From Selenomonadales bacterium (GTDB lineage Bacteria > Bacillota > Negativicutes > Sporomusales > UBA7701), in assembly GCA_018434945.1 (NCBI GenBank), contig JAHDOI010000023.1, positions 1 to 64,000 on the forward strand: a stretch of 64,000 nucleotides of DNA, given 5' to 3'. The notes under the pieces were generated by a model, which was given only the letters and a program-made list of their open reading frames with translations, searched no databases and was not told where the DNA came from. The position numbers were made by a program, and so were the translations under genes. Position 1 is the first letter of the stretch; each line of letters opens with the position of its first letter. Positions 24,199 to 33,877 of this stretch are shown piece by piece.

Positions 24199-25413
24199 AT
24201 GGCGGGTGAACGCAGGATGAGGAAGACGGTCGCCCTCAGCAAGGATCTGCTGCTGGTGAAGGGCGCGCACAAGCACTGCATTTACGACCTGGCCGGCGGC
24301 AAGCTGTTCCGTGTGACGGCGGCGGCCGGCGAGGTGGCCGTGAAGCACGCGCGCGGCATGGCGCTGGACGAAGATGAGACGGCGGTGAGGGACGAACTGG
24401 CAGCGGCCGGCATCCTCGGCCCGGCGGGCAAGGGGCCGGTCCGCAAGCGGACGGGGCCGGCGGCGAAGCCGAGTTTCGCCTGGCTGGTGATAACCGACCG
24501 CTGCAACCTGAGGTGTCTGCACTGTTACGAGGACGCGAAGGCTGCCGGCGGGCGGGATATGAGCTTCGCCGACTTCGAGCACGCGGTGGCCGAGGTGAAG
24601 GCGGCGGGTATCGAACGGCTGCAGTTGATCGGCGGCGAGCCGATGGCCCATCCCGATTTCCGCCGGATGGTGGAGCGTGTCGCCGGGCAGTTCACGTTTT
24701 TCGAGGTGTTCACGAACGGGACGCTGATCGATAAGTCGTGGTGCGAGTTTTTCAAGGCGCACGGGGTGCATGTCGCCGTCTCTGTGTACTCTTACGACGC
24801 GGCGGAGCACGACAGGGTGACGAAGGGCGCGGGCTCGCACGCGCGGACGACGACGGCGGTGGCGCTGCTCGCGGAGCACGGCGTGCCCTGCCGGACGGCC
24901 TGCATCCGCATGGCGGGGATCGCGCTGGGCGAGAAGAACGGCGCCGCCTACGACCTGGCGGAGGGGAGCGACGTCGTCCGTCTGACGGGGCGCGGCAACC
25001 TCGGCCTGCTGGACGCGGAGCTGGTGCGGCGGCGCCTTACGACGAAGGAGATGTTCCGCTGGCCGCTGGAGAGGAAGACGGTGGAGCGGGCGCTGGCCCG
25101 CCACAACTGCTTCGGCCGCGATGTGTGCATTTCGCCGGCGCTTGAGGTTTACCCGTGCATCATGGAGCGGCGGATCAGCCACGGCAGCCTGCGGGAGGCG
25201 GGGCTGAAGGCGCTCCTGAAGCGGGAGATCTGCGCCATGAACAAAGACAAGGTGGCGGTTTGCCGGGACTGCGAGTTCCGCTACGCCTGCCACGACTGCC
25301 GCCCGGACACACTGGACGGCGAGCTGACCGCGAAGCCGTGGTACTGCACTTACGACCCGTACAGCGGGGAGTGGGAGGACGCGGACGCCGCGGTGAAACG
25401 GATACTGGGGTAG
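24199..25413 (+). CDS. Radical SAM/SPASM peptide maturase
   Basis: A 404-aa enzyme expected to modify the four upstream peptides. An N-terminal region (about residues 8-80, KDLLLVKGAHKHCIYDL) resembles the peptide-binding PqqD-like part of such maturases. The radical SAM cluster motif is CNLRCLHC (C102, C106, C109), followed by QLIGGEP and FEVFTNGTLID. The C-terminal SPASM region has further Cys (CFGRDVC, YPCIM, CRDCEFRYACHDC) for auxiliary 4Fe-4S clusters and ends YSGEWED. It is a paralog of the maturase at 47.0-48.2 kb, with which it shares CxDCEFRYAC-type and Y-x-P-Y-x-G-x-W-E endings. Thioether formation on Cys is the usual chemistry of SPASM maturases; here it is inferred. Confidence 0.85.
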   Translation: MAGERRMRKTVALSKDLLLVKGAHKHCIYDLAGGKLFRVTAAAGEVAVKHARGMALDEDETAVRDELAAAGILGPAGKGPVRKRTGPAAKPSFAWLVITDRCNLRCLHCYEDAKAAGGRDMSFADFEHAVAEVKAAGIERLQLIGGEPMAHPDFRRMVERVAGQFTFFEVFTNGTLIDKSWCEFFKAHGVHVAVSVYSYDAAEHDRVTKGAGSHARTTTAVALLAEHGVPCRTACIRMAGIALGEKNGAAYDLAEGSDVVRLTGRGNLGLLDAELVRRRLTTKEMFRWPLERKTVERALARHNCFGRDVCISPALEVYPCIMERRISHGSLREAGLKALLKREICAMNKDKVAVCRDCEFRYACHDCRPDTLDGELTAKPWYCTYDPYSGEWEDADAAVKRILG

Positions 25414-25425
25414 GGAAAAGTTTCG

Positions 25426-25454
25426 AAGCCCTCCGGCGCAGGCCGGAGGGCTTT
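25426..25454 (+). terminator. Terminator of the RiPP operon
   Basis: AAGCCCTCCGG/CCGGAGGGCTT with a following TTTG, 12 bp after the maturase stop. Confidence 0.8.
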
Positions 25455-25471
25455 GTTGCGAGTAAGGCCAA

Positions 25472-25785
25472 GGCCGTTCAGAAGCCCCCAGATGCACGTC
25501 CTGATTACGCGCGCCTTATCAGCGCATTTTACCTTTTGATGATAGTCGCTACGAATAGTGTGCGGGTCGGCTCCGTCGGGCGTGCAGCGACGACGGCCCC
25601 GGATGGGCCTAGTGCCGAGCGCGCCAGGGATGGCGTAGCGCTCGGCCGCGTACTCGGACGTACGCTAGCAAACGGCTCGTGCACTGATCGTAGCAGGCGG
25701 TATGCACCTGGGGCATAATGCGCTGACAGAGCGTCGAACACAGAACGTCAGGAACAACACAGCAGATGGGGGCTTATCAACGGCC
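25472..25785. repeat. Modular palindromic repeat, copy D (314 bp)
   Basis: Outer arms GGCCGTTCAGAAGCC (25472-25486) and GGCTTATCAACGGCC (25771-25785). The core markers CCAGATGCA and GCAGATGGGG flank several inner hairpins, including GCGTACTCGGACGTACGC (25650-25667) and a pair GCGCTGACAGAGCG... shared with copy C. No gene is present in this 375-bp gap. Confidence 0.65.
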
Positions 25786-25789
25786 GAAA

Positions 25790-26245
25790 TTATTCGTCGT
25801 CGGCGCGGCCGGTGAGTGACGAGAACGCATTGGCGACAGCTTCGGCAAAGCCGAGCGGGTCGCCGACGCTTTCGAAGTGGACGTATACGAGACGGGGCCG
25901 GTCGGACAGCCAGTGGGTGTGGATGGCGCTGACGAGGATGCCGCCGTCGCGCAGGGCGTCGATGAAGGGGTTGACTTCGCGCTGGAGGAGAGGGACATCG
26001 CCGGTATTGAGGGTGTTGCCGTCGATGTCGGGCGACCGGTATTCGAACATGGCGGCCGCCTCGTACGGCCGGCCGAGGATGACGGGGGAAAGCTCGGGAC
26101 GCGGGCGCACGACGGCACAGGAATTTTCACCGGAGTCGACTGTTTCGCCGCCCAGGATGCGGGCGAACTGCCGGCAGACACTGGCGTTGTTGGCGATTTC
26201 GCCGGCGACGTAGGCGGCGACCGCGGTGTTTTTGTTTTTGGGCAA
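25790..26245 (-). CDS. DUF1259 (LppY/LpqO-like) protein
   Basis: About 151 aa. The blocks SAIHTHWLSDRPRLVYVHFE and VPLLQREVNPFIDALRDGGI match DUF1259, in which a His-x-His and a later His are conserved; the function of the family is not established. The TTG at 26245 gives a 9-nt spacing to GGGAG; an ATG at 26254 overlaps that site and a GTG at 26272 has none, so the start is uncertain by a few codons. No signal peptide. Single gene next to repeat copy D. Confidence 0.7.
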   Translation of the reverse strand: MPKNKNTAVAAYVAGEIANNASVCRQFARILGGETVDSGENSCAVVRPRPELSPVILGRPYEAAAMFEYRSPDIDGNTLNTGDVPLLQREVNPFIDALRDGGILVSAIHTHWLSDRPRLVYVHFESVGDPLGFAEAVANAFSSLTGRADDE

Positions 26246-26504
26246 GCTGATCATCTCCCGTAATGGTTTCACTGTATATTATGGGAGAGAGGAATGTTAT
26301 GTGAACATTGGTGTAGCGGTTGTCGAGCGGCAAGAGAATCTGATGATGCGGTGAGAAACATAGTTTGATGATTGTTTCTGGAGATAGTGGAAGTTTTTCC
26401 CATGAAAATGCCATGTAAAGCCAATATTTATTGTTTTTTGAAGGAATTTGCAATTTTACAGATAATTAAAATATTTAAAGTTATTTTCCAGGGGAGGTGC
26501 AGGT

Positions 26505-26885
26505 GTGCAGGGCTCTTTTTCGTCGCTGGCCGAGTTCGCGGCATTGCGCGGAGCGTTCAGGACATATCTTGGCACAATCTGTCCCCGGGAGGCCGAGCGG
26601 TTGTTCGTTGCCTTGAACGAGGCGGTGAACAACGCACTGGTCCACGGCAATAAAGAGGACGTCGGAAAACAGGTCCGGGTAAGGGTGGAGGAACGGAGAG
26701 GAGCGGTGGTGATCAAGGTCAGGGACGAGGGCGAGGGGTTCGCTCACCGGACGGTCGCCGTAAGCGAGGACGACTGGCAGGAGGACGGCCGCGGGTTATT
26801 TATCATCAGGCAGTACACGGACGGTGTAAAGTTCAATGTCAAGGGCAACGAAATCGTCATCAGCACGTTGATCAGGACGGAATGA
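26505..26885 (+). CDS. RsbW-like anti-sigma/serine kinase
   Basis: A 126-aa HATPase domain of the RsbW/SpoIIAB type: N-box NEAVNNALVHGN, G1 box DEGEGF and G2 box GRGLFII. Such kinases bind a sigma factor or other target and phosphorylate a STAS antagonist. The GTG start follows GGGGAGG. It opens a cluster with a chemoreceptor, a STAS protein and two PP2C phosphatases; no sigma factor is in the window, so its target may be a different protein. Confidence 0.85.
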   Translation: MQGSFSSLAEFAALRGAFRTYLGTICPREAERLFVALNEAVNNALVHGNKEDVGKQVRVRVEERRGAVVIKVRDEGEGFAHRTVAVSEDDWQEDGRGLFIIRQYTDGVKFNVKGNEIVISTLIRTE

Positions 26886-26922
26886 CACGGAGATTGTATG
26901 CAGGTGAAATCGGAGGGACGAC

Positions 26923-28998
26923 ATGAACTGGTTAAAGGATTGCAGGATTTTTACCAAACTGATGATTTCGGTGGCGATTGCGGCTATCTTCCTGGGGGTG
27001 GTGGGTTTTACCGGCTACCGCTACATGGCGTTCATGCGGGACCAGGCGGAGGAGATGTACAGGGATAATCTGCAGCCGGTGATGTGGCTGAATGTGATGC
27101 GCTACGATTTCCGGGGCGTGGAGGCGGCCATCTGGCAGCTTATCCTGGCCGCCGACAAGGCGGAGGAGCGGAAACAGCTGGCCGAGATCGACCGATTGGC
27201 CAAGGAGTTCAACGAATTCCTGGCCAGATACGAAAAAACGAATATGGCCAAAGGCCAAAAGGATAATGTCGATAAGCTGAAGGCGATGTTGCTGGATTAC
27301 CGCACCGAGCGCCAGAAGGCGATCGACCTGGCGGTGGCCGGCAAGAAGGCGGAGGCCTACGCCCAGTATAGAAGCGCCGCCGGCAAGATCGAGGCTCAGA
27401 CCGAGCTTTTGAGGCAACTGGCGGAGTTCGCCGAAAAAGATGCTGTCAAGATGAATCGGGAAGTGAACGATTCGTTCGCGGCGGCGGTCAAGATAATCGC
27501 CGGGGTGTCGCTGCTGGCGGTGCTGCTGAGTTTGCTGACCGGCATTCTCGTCGCCCGCTTGATCGTGAGACCGGTGTATGAATTGCAGGATCTTATGGCT
27601 AAAGCGGGGGCGGGCGATCTCACCGTTCACGGCCGGGTGAACGGCAAGGACGAACTGGGCGAACTGACGGCGGCCTTCAACCTGATGATCAAGCGCCAGT
27701 CCGAGGTGGTCGGCGCGGTCCATAAGGCGGCGTTGGAGCTGTCGGCGGCGTCGGAGGAGATGGCGGCGTCCTGTGAGGAGGTCAATGCGACCACCCAGGA
27801 GGTGGCGCGCAATATCCAGGACGTAACCAAGGAAGCGGAGCAGGGGAATACGGCCATCATCGAGGCTTCCCAGGCGCTTGTGCAGCTGTCGTCCCTCATC
27901 CAGATCGCCAAGAGCAAGGCGGCTTCGGCGGTGCAGGATTCGCAGACAACGCTCAGGGCCGCCACCGACGGTCAGGCGACGGTGCGGGAGACGGTGGCCC
28001 GCATGGCCGCGATCAACGCGCGAACGGCGGAGACGGAACAGATTATCTCCGCTCTCAACGAATATTCCGATCAGATCGCGGTTATTACCGATACGATAAC
28101 GACCATTGCCAATCAGACCAATCTTCTCGCCCTCAACGCGGCTATCGAGGCTGCCCGGGCCGGCGAGGCCGGCAGGGGTTTCGCGGTGGTAGCGGAAGAG
28201 GTGCGGAAACTGGCCGAGCAGTCGAACCAGGGGGCCAGCGAAGTTGCGGCTCTGGTGCAGAAGGTGTCGGCCAGCACTTCGGAGGCGGTGGCGGCGATGC
28301 GGCAGAGCCACGACGAGGTTGCCGAGGGAGTGAGGGTGGTAAACCGGGCCGGGGCGGCGCTGGACGAAATCGTGACCGCGGTCAACGGCACGGTCGGCGA
28401 TATCAACGCGGTGCTCGGCGTCACCAACGAGGAGGTGGCCAGCTCCGACAAGGTGGTGGAGCTTATCAACAGTCTGGCTTCCACCGTGGAGTCCACCGCC
28501 CAGCATGCCGAGGAGGTGGCGGCGTCGACCGAGCAGACTTCGGCGGCGATGGAGACGGTGGCCGCGAGCGCGGAGGAAGCGAGCGCTATGGCCGGTGATC
28601 TCAAGACGACGGTGGCGGTGTTCAAGGTGGCGACGGATACAGTGCTTGATACCGTCGGCTTGCTGGAACGGGCCAAGTCGGACCATTTGCTGTGGAAGAT
28701 GCGGGTGGCCAATATGCTGAAGGGCATCGAGCAGGTCGACGACTCGGAGCTTACTTCCCACACCAACTGCCGTCTGGGCAAATGGTATTTTGCCGCCGAC
28801 AACCAGTTCAAGAACGACGGCGATTTCATTGCGATCGACGAACCGCACCATCAAGTGCACGAATATGCGCGGGAAGCGGTGAAAGCCTTGCAGGCGGGCG
28901 ACCGTGGCAAGGCGGAAAAGGCGCTGGCTTCTCTGACGAAAAGCTCAGACAGGGTGCTGACGCTGCTGGACCGGCTCATCAAAAAGGCAGGCAAATAG
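26923..28998 (+). CDS. Methyl-accepting chemotaxis protein with CZB domain
   Basis: A 691-aa chemoreceptor. An N-terminal transmembrane helix (residues 13-31), a helical-bundle sensor (about 35-185), a second helix (about 187-212), HAMP (213-265), and the signalling tip with [17 protein letters not shown] (about 402-418). After the cytoplasmic coiled coil, residues 585-690 form a zinc-binding CZB domain ([32 protein letters not shown]), the His3-Cys zinc site. CZB receptors sense zinc or oxidants such as HOCl. It lies between an RsbW-like kinase and a STAS protein, an unusual setting. Confidence 0.9.
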   Translation: MNWLKDCRIFTKLMISVAIAAIFLGVVGFTGYRYMAFMRDQAEEMYRDNLQPVMWLNVMRYDFRGVEAAIWQLILAADKAEERKQLAEIDRLAKEFNEFLARYEKTNMAKGQKDNVDKLKAMLLDYRTERQKAIDLAVAGKKAEAYAQYRSAAGKIEAQTELLRQLAEFAEKDAVKMNREVNDSFAAAVKIIAGVSLLAVLLSLLTGILVARLIVRPVYELQDLMAKAGAGDLTVHGRVNGKDELGELTAAFNLMIKRQSEVVGAVHKAALELSAASEEMAASCEEVNATTQEVARNIQDVTKEAEQGNTAIIEASQALVQLSSLIQIAKSKAASAVQDSQTTLRAATDGQATVRETVARMAAINARTAETEQIISALNEYSDQIAVITDTITTIANQTNLLALNAAIEAARAGEAGRGFAVVAEEVRKLAEQSNQGASEVAALVQKVSASTSEAVAAMRQSHDEVAEGVRVVNRAGAALDEIVTAVNGTVGDINAVLGVTNEEVASSDKVVELINSLASTVESTAQHAEEVAASTEQTSAAMETVAASAEEASAMAGDLKTTVAVFKVATDTVLDTVGLLERAKSDHLLWKMRVANMLKGIEQVDDSELTSHTNCRLGKWYFAADNQFKNDGDFIAIDEPHHQVHEYAREAVKALQAGDRGKAEKALASLTKSSDRVLTLLDRLIKKAGK

Positions 28999-29010
28999 GA
29001 GGAGTGCATT

Positions 29011-29313
29011 GTGAAGCAGGATTTTCGCGTCAGCGACGGCAAAGTATTGGTAGCGCTATCCGGCAGTATGTATGTAGAGGGGGCGGCGGTGCTCCGCGAA
29101 CGGCTGCTGGAGTATTCCGACCAGGGGTACAAGCAGTTTGCCATCGATATGGGCAGCGTCGATTATATCGACAGCTCGGGCCTGGGGGTGCTGGTGGCCA
29201 TCCATAAGCGGGCGGTGCAAAAGGGCGGCGAGGTGGTGATCACCGGTCTGCGGGGGATTGTTAAGGAGCTGTTCGAGCTGACCAGGCTTACCAGGGTGTT
29301 TACGATCCGGTAG
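29011..29313 (+). CDS. STAS-domain anti-sigma factor antagonist
   Basis: A 100-aa SpoIIAA/RsbV-type protein. The phosphorylatable serine lies in YIDSSGLGVLVAIH. GTG start with GGAGGAG upstream, 12 bp after the chemoreceptor. Its expected partners are the RsbW-like kinase and the two PP2C phosphatases of the same cluster. Confidence 0.9.
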   Translation: MKQDFRVSDGKVLVALSGSMYVEGAAVLRERLLEYSDQGYKQFAIDMGSVDYIDSSGLGVLVAIHKRAVQKGGEVVITGLRGIVKELFELTRLTRVFTIR

Positions 29314-29331
29314 ATTACGGGGGAAGGCGTC

Positions 29332-30405
29332 ATGGATAAGGAGTTTGCAAATTGGCCGGATGACAGGATATTCCGGACTTTCTGCACGTATTGCGAACGA
29401 CTTGCGTTTTTCGACATGCTCAACGACGCCATTGTTATTGTCGCCGCAACCAGCGGTGCCATCATGTTCATGAACGAGCGGGCCCGCGCGATGTATGGCT
29501 ACGGGATGTCGGAGACTGCAGCCTTGGGTCTGGACGACATCGCGGCCGGGACTGGGCCGGGGCTGGGCAGGACGCTGACCGAGATAACGGCGGCCGGATC
29601 GGCCGGCCTGGTTTTCTCGGCAATCCGCCGGCGGAAAAGCGGCGAGCTTTTTCCGGTGGGGGTCAGCGCCAGGCAGATGCGGCTGCATGGGACGGAGATA
29701 GTAGCTTTTTTGGAAAGAGATCTGACCGCCGATCTTGCGACTCGCGAAGAGGTGATTCTAGCCGGAAAGGTTCAGCAAGGGATGCTGCCGCCCGATTTTG
29801 CCAACGAACGGGTGGCGGTGGCGACCGTCTATCAGCCCCACCACCATGTCAGCGGCGATATTTATGATTATAAGTGGCACGCCGCCGGAGCCATCCTGGC
29901 GGGGTATGTCGCCGATGTCATGGGCCACGGGGTGGCCACTGCCATCCGGACGGCGGCTTTGCAGGTCCATTTCCGCCGGGCGCTGGAAACGGGGGAGCCG
30001 CCGGACGGGCAACTGGCGGGGGTGAACGCGGCGGCGGCCGGGTGCTTTGCCGCCGATTCGTTCGCGGCGGCGGTTATGTTCGCGGCCGACTTCGACCAGG
30101 GGGTGCTGCACTATGCTGCCGCCGGCATAAACCATTTTATCGTTTACCGGGACGGAAGCTACCGGGTGGAGAAGTCTCCGGGGCTGTTTTTGGGGATTAC
30201 GCCGGAGGAGGAGTTCACGGCCTGCCGCCTGTGCTTCAGGCCGGGTGACGGGTTTGTTTTCTTGAGCGACGGTCTGTTTGAATTGCTGCCCGCGACTGAC
30301 GATTACCCCGGGTCTTTCGAGGCGATGGGTCCCTGGCTGCGGCAGGTTGCCGCCCGCACAGGGCGACGGGATGACGCCGCCGCTCTGTGTCTGATGGTGA
30401 AGTGA
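29332..30405 (+). CDS. PAS-PP2C (SpoIIE-type) phosphatase
   Basis: A 357-aa protein with an N-terminal PAS domain (about residues 25-130, MFMNERARAMYGY) and a C-terminal SpoIIE/PP2C domain (about 145-355): SGDIYDYKW, DVMGHGVATAIRT (metal-binding Asp-Gly-like motifs), AAGINHF, LSDGLFEL. It would dephosphorylate the STAS protein just upstream in response to a PAS signal. GGGGGAAGG precedes the ATG. A second, larger phosphatase follows 15 bp later. Confidence 0.85.
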   Translation: MDKEFANWPDDRIFRTFCTYCERLAFFDMLNDAIVIVAATSGAIMFMNERARAMYGYGMSETAALGLDDIAAGTGPGLGRTLTEITAAGSAGLVFSAIRRRKSGELFPVGVSARQMRLHGTEIVAFLERDLTADLATREEVILAGKVQQGMLPPDFANERVAVATVYQPHHHVSGDIYDYKWHAAGAILAGYVADVMGHGVATAIRTAALQVHFRRALETGEPPDGQLAGVNAAAAGCFAADSFAAAVMFAADFDQGVLHYAAAGINHFIVYRDGSYRVEKSPGLFLGITPEEEFTACRLCFRPGDGFVFLSDGLFELLPATDDYPGSFEAMGPWLRQVAARTGRRDDAAALCLMVK

Positions 30406-30420
30406 CCGGACAAGGGAGGC

Positions 30421-32832
30421 TTGTCACTTGCGGACAGGCCTTTTCTCTTTGGGAAGCGGGATCGGGAGGGTGTTATTATTTTCAACGATGCTTTTTATAA
30501 GGTGCTGTTTGACAGCAGCGACGACGCCATGTTTATCGCTGAGGTGACGCGGGAGGGGACGTTCGGCGGTTTTTTGGCAGTCAACGATGCCGCTTGCCAC
30601 AGGCTGGGCTACTCCAGGGAGGAGTTGTTGGGCCTGGCCATGGAGGATGTTGAGGTCCGGCTTACTTCCCAAGAGCTGGCGGAGCGCGTGGTTCGTCTAT
30701 TTTCCGCGGGATCTGTCCGCCTGGATACCCTCTACCGGAGGAAGGACGGGGTGTTGTTGGCGGTGGAATTGAGCCTGTCGCTGGTCGAAGCCCAGGGCCG
30801 GCTGCTCCTGCTGACGGCGGCGAGGTATGCGGCGACCGGGAGGGAGAACGAGGCGAGCATCAGGCGGAGGAACGAATATCTAGCCGCTCTCTATGAGATC
30901 GCTAAAGCGATTATGAACGAGATGGACCTGGACGAGCTGCTGACCAAGATTGTGACTCAATTGACGCGCCTGCTGGACGCTCCCCACGGGTTCGTTTTCC
31001 TCGTCACCGCGGACGGGAAGGCGCTGGAATGCCGGGTGAACAATTATTACCGGAATATGACCGGGTTGCGGCTCGCCCCCGGAGAGGGGCTGGCGGGCAT
31101 GGTCTGGGCGAGCGGCAAATTTATGGCGGTCGACGATTATGCCGTGTGGCCGGGACGGCTGCCGGGGACCGACTGGAACGACGCCTATCGGGTGGTGGCG
31201 GCGCCGCTGATGAGCGGGGGCAAGACCAACGGTGTCATCGGTGTGGATTATACCGCACGGCAGCAGGAGGTGAATCCCGCCGAGCAGGAGTATATGCTGA
31301 CCATGTTCGCTGAGCTGGCGGCGGTGGCCATCGAGAACGCCAATCTTCACAGCGGTCTGCAAGCGGAGCTGGCACGACGGCGGGAACTGGAGGCCGCGCT
31401 GGAAAAATACCGGCTGTTTTTCAACCATAGCCAGGATATCATGCTGTTTGTTCAGGATGACGGCCGGATCGTAGAAGCCAATACGGCCGCAGAGGCGGCT
31501 TACGGTTACTCGCGGACGGAACTGCTCGGGATGAAGGTGCAGGAACTGCGGGCCGAGATGACGCTGGGCGAGGTGCGGGGCCAGTTGGACGCGGCGGCCG
31601 ATGCGGGGATAATGTTTCAGACTATGCACCGCCGCAAGGACGGCAGTGTTTTCCCGGTCGAGGTCAATTCCCGGGGTGCGGAAGTGGGCGGCGAACGGCT
31701 GCTGCTCAGCGTGGTCCGCGATATCAGCGAGCGGACGGCGGTTTTGCGGGCCCTCCTGGAACAGAAACACTTTTCGGAAAGTCTCATCCAAAACTCGGCT
31801 ATCCCTACTTATGTCATCGACAAGAATCACAAGGTGATCGTGTGGAATAAGGCGTGCGAGAAACTCACCGGCGCCCGGGCGACAGATATTGTCGGCACAG
31901 ACGGCCACCGTAGGGCCTGGCACCATTCGGCCCGCCCGGCGCTTGTAGACAGGGTGGTGGCGGGCGATATGACGGCGGCGCCTTATTATTCCGTTTATGA
32001 AGACTCCGAGCTGGTGCCGGGGGGCAGGCACGCCGAGATATGGGTGACGACCGGCCAGGGCCTGGCGCGGTATCTTATCGCCGATGCGGCGCCGATTTAT
32101 GACAGCAACGGGGAGTTGGTGGCCGGCATCCAGATGGTGCAGGACCGGACGGAGAGTATGCGGGCCGAGGAGGCCCTCCGTCGCGATATTGCGCTGGCCG
32201 GAAAGATTCAGCAGGGATTCCTGCCGGCCGATCTGGAGACAGAGAGGCTGACGGTGCGGACGATCTTTTGCCCCTATAACTCAGTGAGCGGCGATTTGTT
32301 CGATTATCGGTGGGACGGTAAGGAAATCAGCGGCGTCGTCCTCGACGTGATGGGCCATAGTCTGGCGGCGGCGCTGCAGACATCCGCTCTCAAGGTAATG
32401 TTCCGGCAGGCGATGGAGAGCCGGCTGCAGCCGGTGGAAATGATGCACTGGGTGAACAGCCAGTCGCTGCCATACTTTACCGACGACATGTTCGCGGCGG
32501 CCATCTATTTCCGTCTCGACTGCCGGTCGCGGGAGCTCAGCTATGTCGCGGCCGGCATCAACAGTTTCCTGGTGGCTGCGGGCGGGGAGACCAGGATGGT
32601 GAAGGCTCCCGGCTCGCTGCTGGGGGTAAGCGCGGTCGGGGAGTTCAATGAGCACAGGATGCTGCTGACGGCGGGGACCAATCTTTGCTTCGGCACCGAC
32701 GGTCTGTTCGACCTGTTGCCGCCGGCGCCGGCGCTGACCGATTTCGCGTCGGATGTAGCCGAGCTGCGAGCGCTCTGCCGGGACAGGCGGCGGCGCGATG
32801 ATGTGGCGGCTCTGTGCCTTGCACTACGCTGA
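30421..32832 (+). CDS. Multi-sensor PP2C (SpoIIE-type) phosphatase
   Basis: An 803-aa soluble protein. Domains: PAS (about residues 20-120), GAF (about 155-310, ITQLTRLLDAPHGF), PAS (about 325-440), PAS (about 450-565) and SpoIIE/PP2C (about 590-803: SGDLFDYRWDG, DVMGHSLAAALQT, GTDGLFDLL). Compared with the upstream phosphatase, only the output domain is shared. The TTG at 30421 is the only in-frame start before the PAS domain but sits 1 nt from GGGAGG, so the true start is uncertain. With the STAS and RsbW-like proteins it forms a partner-switching module. Confidence 0.85.
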   Translation: MSLADRPFLFGKRDREGVIIFNDAFYKVLFDSSDDAMFIAEVTREGTFGGFLAVNDAACHRLGYSREELLGLAMEDVEVRLTSQELAERVVRLFSAGSVRLDTLYRRKDGVLLAVELSLSLVEAQGRLLLLTAARYAATGRENEASIRRRNEYLAALYEIAKAIMNEMDLDELLTKIVTQLTRLLDAPHGFVFLVTADGKALECRVNNYYRNMTGLRLAPGEGLAGMVWASGKFMAVDDYAVWPGRLPGTDWNDAYRVVAAPLMSGGKTNGVIGVDYTARQQEVNPAEQEYMLTMFAELAAVAIENANLHSGLQAELARRRELEAALEKYRLFFNHSQDIMLFVQDDGRIVEANTAAEAAYGYSRTELLGMKVQELRAEMTLGEVRGQLDAAADAGIMFQTMHRRKDGSVFPVEVNSRGAEVGGERLLLSVVRDISERTAVLRALLEQKHFSESLIQNSAIPTYVIDKNHKVIVWNKACEKLTGARATDIVGTDGHRRAWHHSARPALVDRVVAGDMTAAPYYSVYEDSELVPGGRHAEIWVTTGQGLARYLIADAAPIYDSNGELVAGIQMVQDRTESMRAEEALRRDIALAGKIQQGFLPADLETERLTVRTIFCPYNSVSGDLFDYRWDGKEISGVVLDVMGHSLAAALQTSALKVMFRQAMESRLQPVEMMHWVNSQSLPYFTDDMFAAAIYFRLDCRSRELSYVAAGINSFLVAAGGETRMVKAPGSLLGVSAVGEFNEHRMLLTAGTNLCFGTDGLFDLLPPAPALTDFASDVAELRALCRDRRRRDDVAALCLALR

Positions 32833-32898
32833 CAGGTGTGCTACTCTTTAGGAAAAAGGCCCGGTCTATCGGCGGAGGCCAAACCAGGGAGGGACGAC

Positions 32899-33672
32899 AT
32901 GGCCGGCGACAACGAACTTATCAATTCCATCGACCGGGCGCTTGATGTCCTGCTGCTGCTCCAGCAGGAGGGCAAGGAGATGGGCGTGACGCAGATCGGC
33001 TCGGCGCTGGGCATTTACAAGAGCACCGCCCACCGGACGCTGGCGACGCTGGAGGCCAAAGGCTTCGTGCAGCAGAACCCCGACAACGGCAAGTACTGGC
33101 TGGGCATCCGCCTGTATTCGCTGGGGATGTTGATCCGCGAACGGCTGCCGCTGAAGAATATCGCCTATCCGTTCGCCAAGGAATTGTCGGAGCGGTTCGA
33201 CGAGGTGGTGCATATCTCGATTCTCGACAAGAGCGCGCTGACGTATCCCAAACATATTATCATCGACAAGATCCAGGGCCGGCAGCAGGTGCTCAGCCTG
33301 ACGCCGCCGGTAGGTTCGAGCGCGGCCTGCCACAGCGCGGCGGTGGGCAAGTGCCTGATGGCGTTCAGTCCCCGCAGCTATCTGGAGAGGTTCGTGGGCA
33401 ACCCGCTGCCGGCGTTCACCGAGAAGACGATCTGCTCGTGGGATAAGCTGCTGGCGGAACTGGAGACGATCAGGCGGCGGGGCTACGCCGTCGACGACGA
33501 GGAACTGGAGCTCGGCCTTACGTGCGTCGCCGGGCCTATTCTGGATCGCCACGCCGGCATCATCGCGGCGCTCAGCCTGTCGGGACCGACTACGAGGGTG
33601 CGGGCGCGGTTCGAGGAGATCGCGGCCGAGGTTATGAGGACGACGGGGGCTATCTCGTCCAGTCTCGGGTAA
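32899..33672 (+). CDS. IclR-family transcriptional regulator
   Basis: A 257-aa regulator: winged-helix HTH at residues 8-70 (NSIDRALDVLLLL, GSALGIYKSTAHRTLATL) and the IclR effector domain (about 80-255, SAACHSAAVGKCLMAF, YAVDDEELELGL). GGGAGGG precedes the ATG at 32899; an earlier ATG at 32836 lacks one. It precedes, in the same direction but after a terminator, the 2-hydroxyacid utilisation operon, which it probably controls in response to its substrate. Confidence 0.88.
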   Translation: MAGDNELINSIDRALDVLLLLQQEGKEMGVTQIGSALGIYKSTAHRTLATLEAKGFVQQNPDNGKYWLGIRLYSLGMLIRERLPLKNIAYPFAKELSERFDEVVHISILDKSALTYPKHIIIDKIQGRQQVLSLTPPVGSSAACHSAAVGKCLMAFSPRSYLERFVGNPLPAFTEKTICSWDKLLAELETIRRRGYAVDDEELELGLTCVAGPILDRHAGIIAALSLSGPTTRVRARFEEIAAEVMRTTGAISSSLG

Positions 33673-33700
33673 ACCCGGTCGTTGATAAGCCAAATAACGG

Positions 33701-33732
33701 AACCAGCCTTTCGCACGGAGGGCTGGTTTTTG
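33701..33732 (+). terminator. Terminator after the IclR gene
   Basis: AACCAGCC/GGCTGGTT stem with a T-run, 29 bp after the stop codon; it separates the regulator from the operon downstream. Confidence 0.8.
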
Positions 33733-33840
33733 TTATGGGGGCAGAAAAAAATTGCTGTGGCTGGGCGGGGAGGAAATTTACATTATTCATGGAATTAGGA
33801 TGGAAATATGCTCGTCAGGGATGGACAATTTCGGTCCACC

Positions 33841-33857
33841 GTTCCATCTGGCGGAAC
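33841..33857 (+). promoter_or_regulatory. Palindrome GTTCC-N7-GGAAC, putative operator
   Basis: GTTCCATCTGGCGGAAC, ending 20 bp before the start codon of the glcD-like gene. The same palindrome with another spacer lies at the same distance upstream of butyrate kinase (39488-39504). A likely site for the IclR regulator, or a hairpin next to the ribosome site. Confidence 0.55.
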
Positions 33858-33877
33858 AGAAAACGGAGGTCTAGGAT

